Shown one piece after another: positions 47,266 through 57,070 of a DNA stretch of 64,000 nt. Numbering within the stretch: position 1 is the first letter of the stretch; each line of letters begins with the position of its first letter. The stretch is from Azolla caroliniana. Taxonomy: Eukaryota; Polypodiophyta. The translations under genes and the position numbers were made by a program. The notes under the pieces are model-generated. The model saw only the letters and a program-made list of their open reading frames with translations. It was not told where the DNA came from and searched no databases. Where the stretch lies: positions 2,604,001 to 2,668,000 of the forward strand of contig JBHGNT010000017.1 of assembly GCA_043228905.1 (NCBI GenBank), in the 5' to 3' direction.

Positions 47266-47627
47266 GGAACCATGCATATTATCATACTAGCCACAAACTA
47301 TTGCAAGCAAGTTCTTCCATATCTCAAGCAACACATCTGAGAGATGAATGTCTGCCGCATCATAAAGTTGGTTCTACATCGACATTTCCATAATGCCCAT
47401 AACGTTACTGTGCTCATTGTTTTCCAAATTTGGACAGATCACACCTGTTTTTGAGGTTGTTGAAAGGGACTAGCTAATATCAATATTCTATTATGTACTC
47501 TCATTGCCTCATGAATATTGTTTGCCTCATACAACATCAAGCTGGAATGTAACACTCCCTACATCGTTGATCCCCATGAGAATAGGCAACCGACATTGAT
47601 TGTTAGGAATAAAGACAGGATTTTATT

Positions 47628-48138
47628 CTATACTTGTTGAGCGAAGGGACAAGACCATAGGACATGCTTGGTAGTCTCCTGAGCTTCATAGCAAAAGCCA
47701 CATGGCCGCAAATTGGGTGCTACATTCCCTTTCAATGAATGACCAACTGGTAATGCCATATGCACTAATAGCCATCGAAAGAGAATAAATTTAGTTGGCC
47801 CCTTAAATGACCAGATCCATCTCCGATAGGTTTTCAAATGCAAAGTTGAGACACCCCAGTTGGTCCAATGTTTCTGAGTTGTTGGTATTGTTACAATCCG
47901 AGAGAGCAGTAATGATCTTCCAAGTTTTATTGAGTACTGAAAGAAGGGGACCTTTACGATCTTTTCCCCCAAGGAGTGTGACCAAAGCCAACCCCTCGGA
48001 TCCCACATTAATCTTGCAATAGGGTATTTTGCGTATAACCACAAGATATCACACATATGAGCAATTGAAGGATAAGGATTAAGCACCCATTTCTTTTCAG
48101 TTTTGGCAACACTCTATCTGGTGCACTTCGCAAGTCCT
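47628..48138 (-). pseudogene. LINE zf-RVT fragment
   Basis: The minus-strand frame 48086-47628 (152 aa) includes LMWDPRGWLWSHS, PFFQYSIKLGRSLL, WIWSFKGPTKFILFRWLLVH and a C-x2-C...H...C cluster (CGFCYEAQETTKHVLWSCPF), the zf-RVT zinc-binding domain of plant LINEs. It is cut off at about 48138, where the LTR of element A begins. It has the same architecture as the relic at 686-1419. Confidence 0.65.
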
Positions 48139-48319
48139 AAACCCTATTCTATGACACATAACTAATGGGTTCCACATTCCCCATGACCATAAGACTTCAC
48201 ATTCCTCAAGGCTCTAGTGAGAGAGTGAACGTTGTAGTGAGTAAATGAAGAGAGAGGGTGGCCCTATATAAAGTACCCTCCTCCTACTTCATATTAAGTC
48301 GGTTGTGACTCCTTGTAAT
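48139..48319 (+). mobile_element. Element A: partial 5' LTR (Ty1/copia)
   Basis: It matches 57641-57806 with about three differences, and includes a plus-strand TATATAAAG promoter box near 48271. It retains TTCTATGACACATAAC, the uninterrupted form of the site where element C is inserted in the other LTR. Its first part (equivalent to 51843-51960) is missing, and it is broken on the right by element B at 48320. Confidence 0.8.
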
Positions 48320-48967
48320 TGACAAGAACACACGCTCCCTAAGCACAACGCTCGGTCACAACCGAGGCTAGGATCAAACACAGAAAACGGATAATGAACG
48401 CACGACACAGTGAAGAGAAGGGTACACAGGATGTTTACGTGGAAAAAACCCAATCTAAGGAAAAACCATGGCAGCCCACAGGCTGCAAACTATCACAATG
48501 TTACAATGTACAACAGTAAAGCACCGAGGCAACAACCTCGAGCTTTCTATCTTTGCCACAGGCGGCGGTTACAACAGAGGCAACGACCTCTTCCTCTCTG
48601 TCTCTCTCTCTGTACACAATTACGCTCTCAAATCTTGCACCAACAAGAAAATGACCACACATCTAGCAACTAAGTTTGCCCTAAGTCATATTCATACTAA
48701 TATGATTTTTCGGCTATTTACAAATATAGCCCCGATGGACTCTTAGAAACATATTTACGAATATGTCCCTTCATCCGGTGAGCACTCCCCACCGGGCCTG
48801 CATCATCCGGCGCAAGCCGGGCACACATCATTCGGTTCTCACCGGGTCTTCCGTAGCCGGGTACTCCACATCCGGTTCTCACCGGGTCTTTTGTTGCCGG
48901 GTACTCCACATTCGGATCTCACCGAGTCTTTTCACTTCCCATCCGGAGGGACCTGTTTCCTAAGAAA
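48320..48967 (-). mobile_element. Element B: LTR of a minus-strand Ty1/copia element
   Basis: Oriented on the minus strand, it starts at about 48967 right after the polypurine tract AAGTGAAGGGGGAG and ends ...TTCTTGTCA at 48320. Its interior shares GGTTATATTTGTAAATAG-like and GGGTTTTTTCCACGT tracts with the solo LTR at 42.6 kb. The outer edge lies inside element A's LTR after CCTTGTAAT, and the same site is uninterrupted (CCTTGTAATGCTAC) at about 57798-57811. The first bases are TTTC rather than TG, so this end is mutated or misplaced by a few bases. Confidence 0.75.
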
Positions 48968-51335
48968 CTCCCCCTTCACTTCGGCATGGGATGTCTTACT
49001 AGTCCGATCCGCTTCCGACATGCATCCAGTTTGTCGGGTAATAGTACTTTAGTCAGCATATTTGACCCGTTCTCGGCAGTGTGGATCTTCATCAACGCGA
49101 ACTCTCGATCTTCTACTCGCTCCCGGATCCAATGATACCTACGCTGGATGTGCTTTGTCCTGGAGTGGTACGTTGTGTTCTTAGCAAGGTGGATGGCACT
49201 TTGACTGTCACAATAGAGCCGGTATTCATCTTGCCGGATACCGAGCTCTCCGATGAAGTCCTTCATCCATAGTATTTCCTTGCCGGCTTCCACAGCCGCC
49301 ATGTACTCCGCTTCCGTGGTTGACAACGCAACCGTCTTCTGCAGCCTCGACTGCCACAAAATAGCTCCCCCCTGCATATGTCATTACATACCCGGATGTA
49401 GACCGGCTGGTATCCACATTAGCTGACATGTCCGAATCGGTAAAACCATCAAGTTGAGGTTTACCGGAGCCAAATTGGAGACACATGTTCGAAGTGCCCT
49501 TCAAGTACCGGAGTATCCATTTGACCGCGTTCCAATGCTCCTTGCCAAGATTACTCATAAACCGGCTCACCACTCCGACTGCGTATCCTATATCCGGTCG
49601 GGTACACACCATTGCGTACATTAAGCTCCCGATGGAAGAGGCATATGGAACCTTCATCATATCAGCCTTCTCTGCTTTCGTCTTCGGGCTTTGCTTACCG
49701 GATAATTTGCAGTTTGTCGGGAGTGTCGATCCGACCGGTTTCACTTCTAACATGTTGAGCCGCTGAAGCACCTTTGTCACGTACTTCTCCTGTGACAACC
49801 ACAATTGCTTCGTTGGCCGGTTCCAGATGATATGCATCCCCAGCATCTGTCTTGCCGGACCCAAGTCTTTCATTGCGAAAGTTCGATTGAGAGCCTTCTT
49901 CAGCATGCGTATTCTGGCTTGGTCCCATCCGACGATCAACATGTCGTCCACGTACAGAAGGAGTATCAGGAAGTCGCCTCCTTCGAACTTCTTCACAAAC
50001 ACGCAGTGATCGGCCTGTGTCTTGTGGTACCCTTAATCTGTCATGAAGGAGTCGAACTTCCGGTACAGGCTCTTCTTCAACCGGCAAACCAAGCGCTCCT
50101 TCCCTTTCTCCACGAATCCTTCCGGTTGTTGCATGTAGATCTCCTCTTCGAGGTCACCGTGAAGGAATGACGTCTTCACGTCCAGCTGCTCTACCTTGAG
50201 GTCCATGCTTGCCGCTATACTCAGCACCGTCCGGATGGAGATCATCTTTACTACCAGGGAAAATATCTCGCCGAAGTCCACGCCCTTCTTCTGCTGGAAC
50301 CCCTTCACCACGATCCTGGCTTCGTATCTCGGGGGGTTGCCGGCATCTCCCGGTTTCAACTTGTACACCCACTTATTTCAGAGTGCCCGCTTCCCTTTCG
50401 GCAACTCCACCAATTCGTACGTATGGTTCTCATGCAGAGAATCCATCTCATCATGCATGGCACTTAACCATTTGCGACTGTGGGCGTCACTTTTAGCTTC
50501 CTCGAAGTTTTCTGGCTCCCCCTCATCGGTCAACAGCACATGCTCTACATCCGGAAATCTCCGGGGGGCCCTTCTCTCTTTGAGAGGATATCTCCGTCTT
50601 TGGGCTTCGGTAATCGGCTCCTCCATTTGCTCTTCATCCGAATCCGATTCGGGGAGTTGGCCAGTTCCGGTTTTAGCTTCCTCTACTTCTTCTTCTGTCG
50701 GTTCGACATCCTCACCGTAACCGGATGGTTCCTCGAGTGCTAACCGGTCTCTTGACGATTGGGTCTGCTCATCGGAGAATCGATCCTTACCGGTCGACTC
50801 GGAGTTCATTATCTTCTTCTCCGACTCCCAGTCGGCGAGCGTCTTGTCCTACATGAAGATAATATCTCGACTCCGGAATACCTTCTTGTCGACCGGGTCC
50901 CACACTTGGTAGCTGAACTCATCGTCGCCGTAACCGGGGAATATGCATGGCCGGGTCTTTGGATCTAACTTTCCTCTCCGGTCCTTAGCTACATGCACAT
51001 ACGCGAGACGCCCGAATACCTTTAGATGCCGGTAGGACACTTTCTTACTAGTCCATACTCTCTGCGGCGTGTCTCCGTCCAAGGGTATTGAGGGTAATCT
51101 GTTTATCACATATGTCGCCGTCGACAGTGCCTCAACCCAAAACTTCTTGGGTAGTTTTGCATGTGCCAGCATACTCCGAACCCTCTCCATTATGGTCCGG
51201 TTCATCCTCTCGGCCAGCCCGTTTAGTTCCGGCGTCTTCGGCACGGTAAATTCGAGCTGGATTCCCTTCGAGCGACAGTACTCCTCGAACTGCCCCCGGT
51301 ATTCACCCGTGAAAAGAACTCGTAAGCCGATTCGG
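48968..51335 (-). pseudogene. Element B: copia pol relic (integrase, RT, RNase H)
   Basis: The minus strand carries, in element order: integrase core end (51300-50849: PKTPELNGLAERMNRTIMER), a linker (50809-50378), RT (50368-50033 and 50002-49370: KVEQLDVKTSFLHGDLEEEI, LILLLYVDDMLIVG, TRPDIGYAVGVVSRFM) and RNase H (49377-48976: VALSTTEAEYMAAVEAGKEI, YCDSQSAIHLAKN, RTKHIQRRYHWIRE). Breaks: a short in-frame deletion and an in-frame stop around 50035-50070, another stop near 50375, and a frameshift near 49350. Gag, protease, most of integrase and the 5' LTR are gone; the sequence stops at about 51335, where element A resumes in the opposite orientation. Catalytic YVDD is still present, but the element is dead. 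Confidence 0.85.
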
Positions 51336-51339
51336 CTAC

Positions 51340-51842
51340 AACGATTATATGGCGTACCATTATGCCTTTATGATAGCTGCATGTGAATACAACGGCGCAG
51401 CGGTAGCTGCATGTGAAGTCGTATGGCTCAAGAGGATTTTCTAGGATCTGGGCGTCTCCGTCAAGTATCCAACTCCCATTTACTGCGACAACATGAGCAT
51501 TATATATCCTGTTCGGAACCTGGTGTTCCACGCACACACAAAGCATATCGAAGTGCATTATCACTTCATTCGAGAGCGCGTACAGGCCAGAGATGTCGAC
51601 CTTCAACACATCAACACGAATCTTCACCAAAGCCTTAGGAGCCGACAAGCTTCGGTAATTCATGTCGGACCTCGGATTGACGATTCCTGACTTGCCAAGC
51701 TTGAGGGGGGGTACAAACGAGAACCGGATACCGTCTGAACCGGGTACGAGCTGAAGCGAACACCGGAGATCGTCTGAACCGGATACCAGCCGAAGCGGAC
51801 ATCAATCAAAAGGAACCGACCCGAGTTGAGCTTGAGGGGGCG
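51340..51842 (+). pseudogene. Element A: copia RNase H end and polypurine tract
   Basis: The plus strand reads GAAVAACEVVWLKRI, then YCDNMSIIYPVRNLVFHAHT, KHIEVHYHFIRERV and VDLQHINTN, the C-terminal part of a copia RNase H, with a stop after the first block. GCTTGAGGGGG at 51830-51840 is the polypurine tract just before the LTR. A second similar purine run is at 51699-51710. The rest of A's gag-pol has been lost in the deletion that also removed the 5' half of B. Confidence 0.75.
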
Positions 51843-51971
51843 TGTTGAGAATCAAGCTCAACATAGTGTAACGTGTGAACCACCCTTTGAGCATCCATGA
51901 GCACTCAAAGGTCAAGAGTCATACCACTCTCTACACATTAAACTATGTGTCATAGAATCATATTCTATGAC
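51843..51971 (+). mobile_element. Element A: 3' LTR, first part
   Basis: It begins TGTTGAGAATCAAGC right after the polypurine tract and continues to ATTCTATGAC, where element C is inserted. The LTR resumes at 57641. The last five bases (51967-51971, ATGAC) are the target site duplicated by element C. Confidence 0.85.
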
Positions 51972-52539
51972 TGTGTGTGATCTATGTATCGATGGATTTA
52001 ACTCCTCGATGTCGTTTGCGGAGCTCGGACCGGCGTATACCCTTTTGATGGCGAATCGGGCGGAGGTAGTTGTCGGATACCTCCGAGCCTCACACTCACT
52101 TAACGGTTAATAGATTATTAAGCAAGATATCTCTCTCACTCTCTCAAGCTCTCTCTCATAGACAATAGATTAATAGACATAGGCAATAAGAAGGAAGAGT
52201 ATGTTCATTAACCCTCTTAGCTAAGAGTTCTAACACCAACGAGGAAGAGAGATTAGTGTTCTCTAATTAAACACTTCACTAATCTCTCTTAAACATAAGG
52301 GTTACAAGAAGGAGGAGAGGAAACTCTAGTTCTAATCAATAGGAGCTCTTTACAAATGGGAGACCCCCACAAAGCCACCACTAGGTGGTTTATATAGCAT
52401 TCACATTTAGGGTATGGGCCTTTCACATTTGGGTGTCCCTTAGCCTCTTTTCCTCTTCGTAGGTCCTTCAACGCTTACTACGTCCTTGTTGATGCGCTCT
52501 TCTTCATGAATGGTTGTGGTGCAATCCAAGCGCTTAACA
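51972..52539 (-). repeat. Element C 3' LTR (left copy)
   Basis: 568 bp, with termini TGTGTGTGATC and GCGCTTAACA on the plus strand. It contains the minus-oriented TATATAAA box at about 52391-52398. Lies on the PPT side of the element. Confidence 0.92.
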
Positions 52540-52551
52540 TCCCCCCCAACC
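52540..52551 (-). other. Element C polypurine tract
   Basis: On the minus strand GGTTGGGGGGGA immediately precedes the LTR start TGTTAAGCGC, the expected place and composition for plus-strand primer formation. Confidence 0.85.
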
Positions 52552-54180
52552 TAATGAGTGCACACTCCCGGGTGCACCGTAGGAGGGGAGCTTGGGGCGT
52601 CGGGGGCGAGAAGAATGGAGTAGGGGGGTTCGTCGGGGGGTGGTCGGTGGCGAAGATGGTGGCGAAGGCGTCGGATGTTGAGGGGTGGTAAGCGAATGTC
52701 TTGCATTTGATCGGTCGTTGTGAAGAAGTCTTTCTTAGGGCCAGCTATCCATGTGGAGGTGGTGCAGCTGGCGAAGTGAGAGGGGGGATTGCGACCAAAA
52801 CTAATGTAAGGGGGAAAGAAGCGTGTATCGATCATGGTTTCAAAATCCCGTTTGTAGGTGGCGGGGAGCACATTGATACGGGTCCAGAGGCCGACCAACT
52901 GACGACGAGTGGGGCCTTTATTTAAATCGAACGCAAGACCCCACTTCGGGTGGCAGTGTCGTTTGAAGGCCAGGGTCTCATAAGGGCCAACATCAAATAG
53001 TATGAGCAATAGTTGCAAGAAACGGAGGCTGGCTTGAATGTCAGGATCAGGGACGTCGAGGTAGGTACGGAGGAAACAACGCATGACGCGGATCATTCCA
53101 GCTTCCGTCGGGGATTCATGAGGCGGTTGTTGGAATACAGGCCAATTGAACCGGAGGGTGGGTAATCGTGCCTGGGCGGCGTGAAATTCGGGTCATGGCC
53201 AACGTCGCGGGAGGGGGAAAAAGGAGGGGTTGGTGCGGATCTCGGAGGGGTGTAGGGCGAACCATTCCCTGAACGACGGTTGCGCGAACCATGGGAGTCG
53301 CCACGGGGGTTGAATGCCGGGGGGTTCAGTGAGTGGGTCCACTACTTGGTGGAACCATCCCCGAGTTGAAGTGGGGTGGGTGGACGCCCAGGTAGACATC
53401 TTGTCGCGGTAAACATGGGGGTAAAGGAAAATATCGACCTGGGATTCAGAGGCGACTTCCGGGTAGTAGGTGTAGAGGCGAGTGAGCAGTAGGGGGGTTT
53501 CGCAGAAATCAAACTCCCAGGGGACGGGTGCAGCTGATTGACAATCAAGGCAAGTGTCCCAACCTGTGCCTTGTTCGATGTAGTCGAGAGCGGCTTGGAG
53601 GCCATGGGTGAGTTGGTAGCGATCGACCAAGTCAGAGTAGAACGCCGCGGCATTGAAGCGGGCACTAGTGTCGTGGAGGAGTGGAGGAGTGGTGAAGACG
53701 GGTGGTGGGAGTTGTTGGTGGAGCATGAGGTGCGCGAGGGGGTGGTTGAAAGGAAGGGCTTTGCGGAGGATGGTGTCCGTGAACGCCCGACCTAGGTGTG
53801 TGGCGACCCGCGAGTGTAGGGGGACAGGATCAACTGGTGGGGCGGTGTTTATCCGTGCGTTGAGGTGGAGGATTTGTCCATTCTTCAATCTGGTCGAAAT
53901 TTAGGCTTGGGAGACTAAGTGACCCCTCGAACTGTTCGTGGCGTATGAGTTGGATGTATTCTTCGACTTTTTGTTTTTCAGCCACTGGGTTTGGGTATGC
54001 TGCGAGGTGTGCTGGCAGTTCTTGATTAGGGTTGGCCGGTATCATTTCTTCATCTCCCTCCAGTTCTTGAGTTTGTTGTGAGCGCTGTATAGATGCGTTT
54101 TTTCTGGATTTCTGTTTCTTCCGCAAGAGTGTGGGGAGGCCCTGGTCGTGGAACTGTAGGTTATGAGCTATTCTTTGAGC
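52552..54180 (-). CDS. Element C: unrecognised protein region after Gag (frameshift and in-frame stop)
   Basis: Minus-strand frames 54126-53830, 53888-53193 and 53096-52551 appear to be one coding unit. The second and third are in the same frame, separated only by a single TGA (53195-53193) and about 30 open codons. The first overlaps the second in another frame. The first is charged and hydrophilic (LLRKKQKSRKNAS). The second and third are rich in Pro, aromatic residues, Leu and His, with features such as LHDTSARFNAAAFYSDLVDRY, GTGWDTCLDC and ETLAFKRHCHPKWGLAFDLN. I recognise no domain: it is not protease, RT, RNase H, integrase, envelope or chromodomain. Codon-like composition and sustained openness over 230 and 181 codons argue for real coding history. 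It may be a captured host fragment or an element-specific Gag extension. Confidence 0.5.
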
Positions 54181-54189
54181 TCGTGTGAT

Positions 54190-54645
54190 GACGTTGGCGC
54201 CAACTGTGGATGGTACGATAGATAGCAGATTTGTGCCAATTTTTTTCTTTTTTTCGGGGCAATCGGGTACTAAGTGTTCTTTACCGCATCCTGGGCATGA
54301 TGCTTCTCTTTGGAACCACTCGATAAGGTCCTGTGGGTGTTGGGCGAGGTTTTGTACCGGAACTTGTGGAGGTGTTTCGAGTGGTGGTTATCGGGGTCGC
54401 TGCGCCATCCTGTTGTAGTACTCATGTTTGGTGGGGCACTCACTACCCATGTGTGGACCCTGGCAATTGAAACATTTCAAATCTGACCGTCTGAGACCAT
54501 TATTGTTGCGGTATCCCATCGACGGGCCCCTCTGCTCTCCTCTCAAGACGTACACTGGTATTTGGTCCCCTTCGAAATCTATGAAGTGGGAGAGTACCTC
54601 TTCTTCGACACCGTACTCTCGGTATGAATCTTCATAGTCGGGCAT
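54190..54645 (-). CDS. Element C: Gag C-terminal zinc-knuckle frames
   Basis: Minus-strand frame 54645-54388 (85 aa) contains CFNCQGPHMGSEC. Beyond its stop, about 54310-54190 encodes CPGCGKEHLVPDCPEKKKK. Both knuckles have the spacing C-x2-C-x3-H-x4-C, one residue shorter than the common retroelement C-x2-C-x4-H-x4-C. They follow the main Gag frame with a frameshift (54.65-54.67 kb) and a stop between them, so they are either the broken C-terminus of Gag or are expressed by frameshifting. Role: nucleic-acid binding in packaging. Confidence 0.6.
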
Positions 54646-54670
54646 ACCTCCCCCAGCTTGGGTTTGGGTA

Positions 54671-56251
54671 TCAACGGTGTTCTAGTTCGGCGAGGCGAGC
54701 TCCGATGCGTGGTAATGGAGGTTGTTGGGGAAGTATTGCCGAGAGTTGCTGGCGAGCAAGCGGCGGTGGTGAACGTGGATGCTCAACCATTGGTGTTTGG
54801 CTATACCTTCCGTTTGGGGCTTGCCAACAGTTTTCTTGAGAGTGCATCACGAAGGCTTTGCACCATTTACAGTATTGAGGTCTCCGTTGGTGGAGGAGGG
54901 GGCACTCATGCCCTGTGTGATGGCCATGGCACACCGCACACCAGACGTTTTCTCGTTGGGCGTATGCTAGGGGCCTTTCCATCCGAGGTGATTTCGGCGG
55001 TGCGAGTGGGGCGGAATCCAAGGGCTTCTCACGGTTGTTTGTGGGGGCTTGGGTGGGTATCCGTAACCCGCTCATTGAATCTTCGAAAGTCATTACTACT
55101 GTGCAAGCTTCAGCGAATGACCGACACATCCTGGCGATCAAGAAATTTTGGAGTGTCGGGTCGAACAACCCGTTGATGAAGCGTCTCATCAATTTGTCGT
55201 CAGACATCTTGTCGCTTGGGCTACAACGATGGTGGAGGCTTTTCGTGCGGCGTATGTAGTCTCTAACGGTCTCAGTCGCTTCTTGCTTGAGGGCAAAAAG
55301 CTGGTCGATCGGGTTCCATTTATTCCCTCGACGAGCGAAGTTTATCAGGAAATCTTCGATGACGTACTCGAAGTCAGCGACGATGTCTTCATTCAAGGTC
55401 CTAAACCAAATTCCAGCTTGGTCGTCGAGTGTAAGTCCGAATGCAGCCACTTTAGTGGTCTCGGTGAGGGGTTCATAAGCTCGGCATATCTGCTTGAACC
55501 TCTCTACGTGGTCGTATGCATCACCGAAACCAAGGAAACGGGGGACTAGTTTAGAAATGGAAGCGCTCTTCCCGCAGTCGTTTGTGGGGTTTCTCGAATC
55601 GTCGGCGGGCACTCGTTCTTTTTCCATCAATGCCACGAGGGTTTGGATGGATTGTAATGCCAGTGCAAGTTCGGCATTCGGGGGTGTTGAGGTAGTTTGG
55701 TCTGGTGTGGGGGTCACTTCTATACGCGGTGGGGTTGGAGGTCGTCGTGTGTGGGCTTCGTTCGGGCTGTTCCTTGTTGTGCTTGAATGTGGTGCGGGGT
55801 TGTGTTCGCGGTCCCGACGGTGCGTACGTGACGAGGCCTCTAGAAGATTAAGTTTTTGTTGTACTCGCGCAAACATGTCTTTCCTTTCTGCTAAAGCGGC
55901 TTCAATATCGCAGGTGACGCCTTCCGGTTGCCCCCTTTTTGCAAGTTGCACCGTCCATATGTTGATTTCTTGCTCTAGTGCGCGTAACTCCTGCATGGTG
56001 TCCCGTATATGGCGCTCGACGCTAAGTGGGTCTGCTATTGGGCTCTCTTGTAGTGGGGGTGTGTCGAGGGGTGCTTTGTTTGCTGGGCTTGATAAGAGGT
56101 TCATGGTTGGTAGTGTTCCCGGGGTTAGCCACCCTCCATGGTACTGAGACGGGTTAGATGGGTCAGCACCCTGTATTTGGTTGGTTTGTGTAGACTCCTC
56201 TTGGCGTGTGGGTCGGGTTTTGAACATCCCTGTCCATGAGGATCCGGCCAT
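54671..56251 (-). CDS. Element C: Gag protein, 526 aa
   Basis: Intact minus-strand frame with an ATG at 56251. Residues 1-210 are a Pro/Thr-rich N-terminus with a probable coiled coil (RHIRDTMQELRALEQEINIW; LAERKDMFARVQQKLNLLEA). Residues about 225-375 are a retrotransposon Gag domain (PRFLGFGDAYDHVERFKQIC, DDQAGIWFRTL, LFALKQEATETVRDYIRR, RRFINGLFDPTLQNFL). Residues about 438-475 hold two zinc clusters: CAVCHGHHTGHEC (C-x2-C-x3-H-x4-C) and CKWCKAFVMHSQENC (C-x2-C-x5-H-x4-C). It is the only clearly intact protein of element C and would form the particle that packages the element RNA, with enzymes supplied by an autonomous relative. The leader upstream carries a 72-bp tandem repeat. Confidence 0.85.
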   Translation of the reverse strand: MAGSSWTGMFKTRPTRQEESTQTNQIQGADPSNPSQYHGGWLTPGTLPTMNLLSSPANKAPLDTPPLQESPIADPLSVERHIRDTMQELRALEQEINIWTVQLAKRGQPEGVTCDIEAALAERKDMFARVQQKLNLLEASSRTHRRDREHNPAPHSSTTRNSPNEAHTRRPPTPPRIEVTPTPDQTTSTPPNAELALALQSIQTLVALMEKERVPADDSRNPTNDCGKSASISKLVPRFLGFGDAYDHVERFKQICRAYEPLTETTKVAAFGLTLDDQAGIWFRTLNEDIVADFEYVIEDFLINFARRGNKWNPIDQLFALKQEATETVRDYIRRTKSLHHRCSPSDKMSDDKLMRRFINGLFDPTLQNFLIARMCRSFAEACTVVMTFEDSMSGLRIPTQAPTNNREKPLDSAPLAPPKSPRMERPLAYAQRENVWCAVCHGHHTGHECPLLHQRRPQYCKWCKAFVMHSQENCWQAPNGRYSQTPMVEHPRSPPPLARQQLSAILPQQPPLPRIGARLAELEHR

Positions 56252-56271
56252 ATTCTCTTGTCAAGGGTTGC

Positions 56272-56273
56272 AG

Positions 56274-56305
<32 letters not shown>

Positions 56306-56306
56306 A
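56272..56306. repeat. TTTA tetranucleotide microsatellite
   Basis: About eight TTTA/ATTT units in element C, just upstream (in element sense) of the Gag start codon. Confidence 0.8.
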
Positions 56307-56349
56307 AAATTTAAGTATTTATTTATAAGTGACTTTGTGGGTTTGGTGT

Positions 56350-56757
56350 GCTTTGATCTTTTGTCGAAAGATTTGGGTTCGTCGAAGGATGTGGGTTCGT
56401 CGGAAGATGATCTTTTGTCGAAGGATTTTGTCGAAAGATGATCTTTCGTCGAAGGATGTGGGTTCGTCGAACTTTGATCTTTCGTTGAAGGATGAGTGTT
56501 TGTCGAAAGATGATCTTTCGTCGAAGGATGTGGGTTCGTCGAACTTTGATCTTTCGTTGAAGGATGAGTGTTTGTCGAAAGATGATCTTTCGTCGAAGGA
56601 TGTGGGTTCGTCGAACTTTGATCTTTCGTTGAAGGATGAGTGTTTGTCGAAAGATGATCTTTCGTCGAAGGATGTGAGCTTGGCGAAGGATGTGGGTTCG
56701 TCGAACTTTGATCTTTCGTCGAAAGATACGGGTTCGTCGAAAGATGATCTTCGATGA
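56350..56757. repeat. Element C leader: 72-bp tandem repeat built of about 12-bp subunits
   Basis: Roughly three and a half copies of a 72-bp unit with recurring TCGTCGAAGGATG, TCGTCGAACTTTGATC, TTCGTTGAAGGATGAG and TTTGTCGAAAGATGATC. The unit is a multiple of three without stops, so both strands read open: SSKDVGSSNFDLSLKDECL on plus and SFDERSSFDKHSSFNERSKF on minus. It lies between the primer site and Gag, in the untranslated leader of the element, so protein coding is doubtful. Confidence 0.9.
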
Positions 56758-57046
56758 ACTTTGAGCGGGATCTTTGAATTATTATTTTTTGTGTTCACTC
56801 TTGCCCTACAACGGCGAAATCTCAACTATACTTAGTGTTAACCGAACGAATAGCTTGCTAATGTTCGGGCGATTAAGGAAGGATAAATTAAAAACAAAAA
56901 TGAACTTAATTAAACTATGAAATAGTGAGCAAAAACAAAAATAAAAATAAACGGAAAATGGTGGTTCCCTTTCGATTTCTTCCCTCGTCAAGTGGGTTGC
57001 CTACGAGTGTTTGACTACTCGAAATCGGCTTCAAGCGGCGGTCGTA

Positions 57047-57064
57047 TCCCCGGCAGCGGCGCCA
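57047..57064 (-). other. Element C primer binding site (tRNA-Asp type)
   Basis: On the minus strand, six bases inside the 5' LTR, is TGGCGCCGCTGCCGGGGA. It matches the complement of the 3' end of plant tRNA-Asp (CCCCGGCAACGGCGCCA) with one mismatch. tRNA identity is from general knowledge of plant tRNA-Asp. Confidence 0.75.
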
Positions 57065-57070
57065 AATAGA

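Noticed and set aside
54779-56147. Plus-strand frames up to 217 codons across element C
   Set aside because: They are antisense shadows of the intact Gag frame, whose domain and zinc knuckles are on the minus strand.
56350-56757. Possible CRISPR array
   Set aside because: Plant nuclear DNA; the repeats are contiguous with no unique spacers, so it is a minisatellite.
56319-56825. 168-codon minus-strand frame through the 72-bp repeat
   Set aside because: Openness is a trivial result of a stop-free repeat whose length is a multiple of three; it lies in the element leader and is also open on the other strand.
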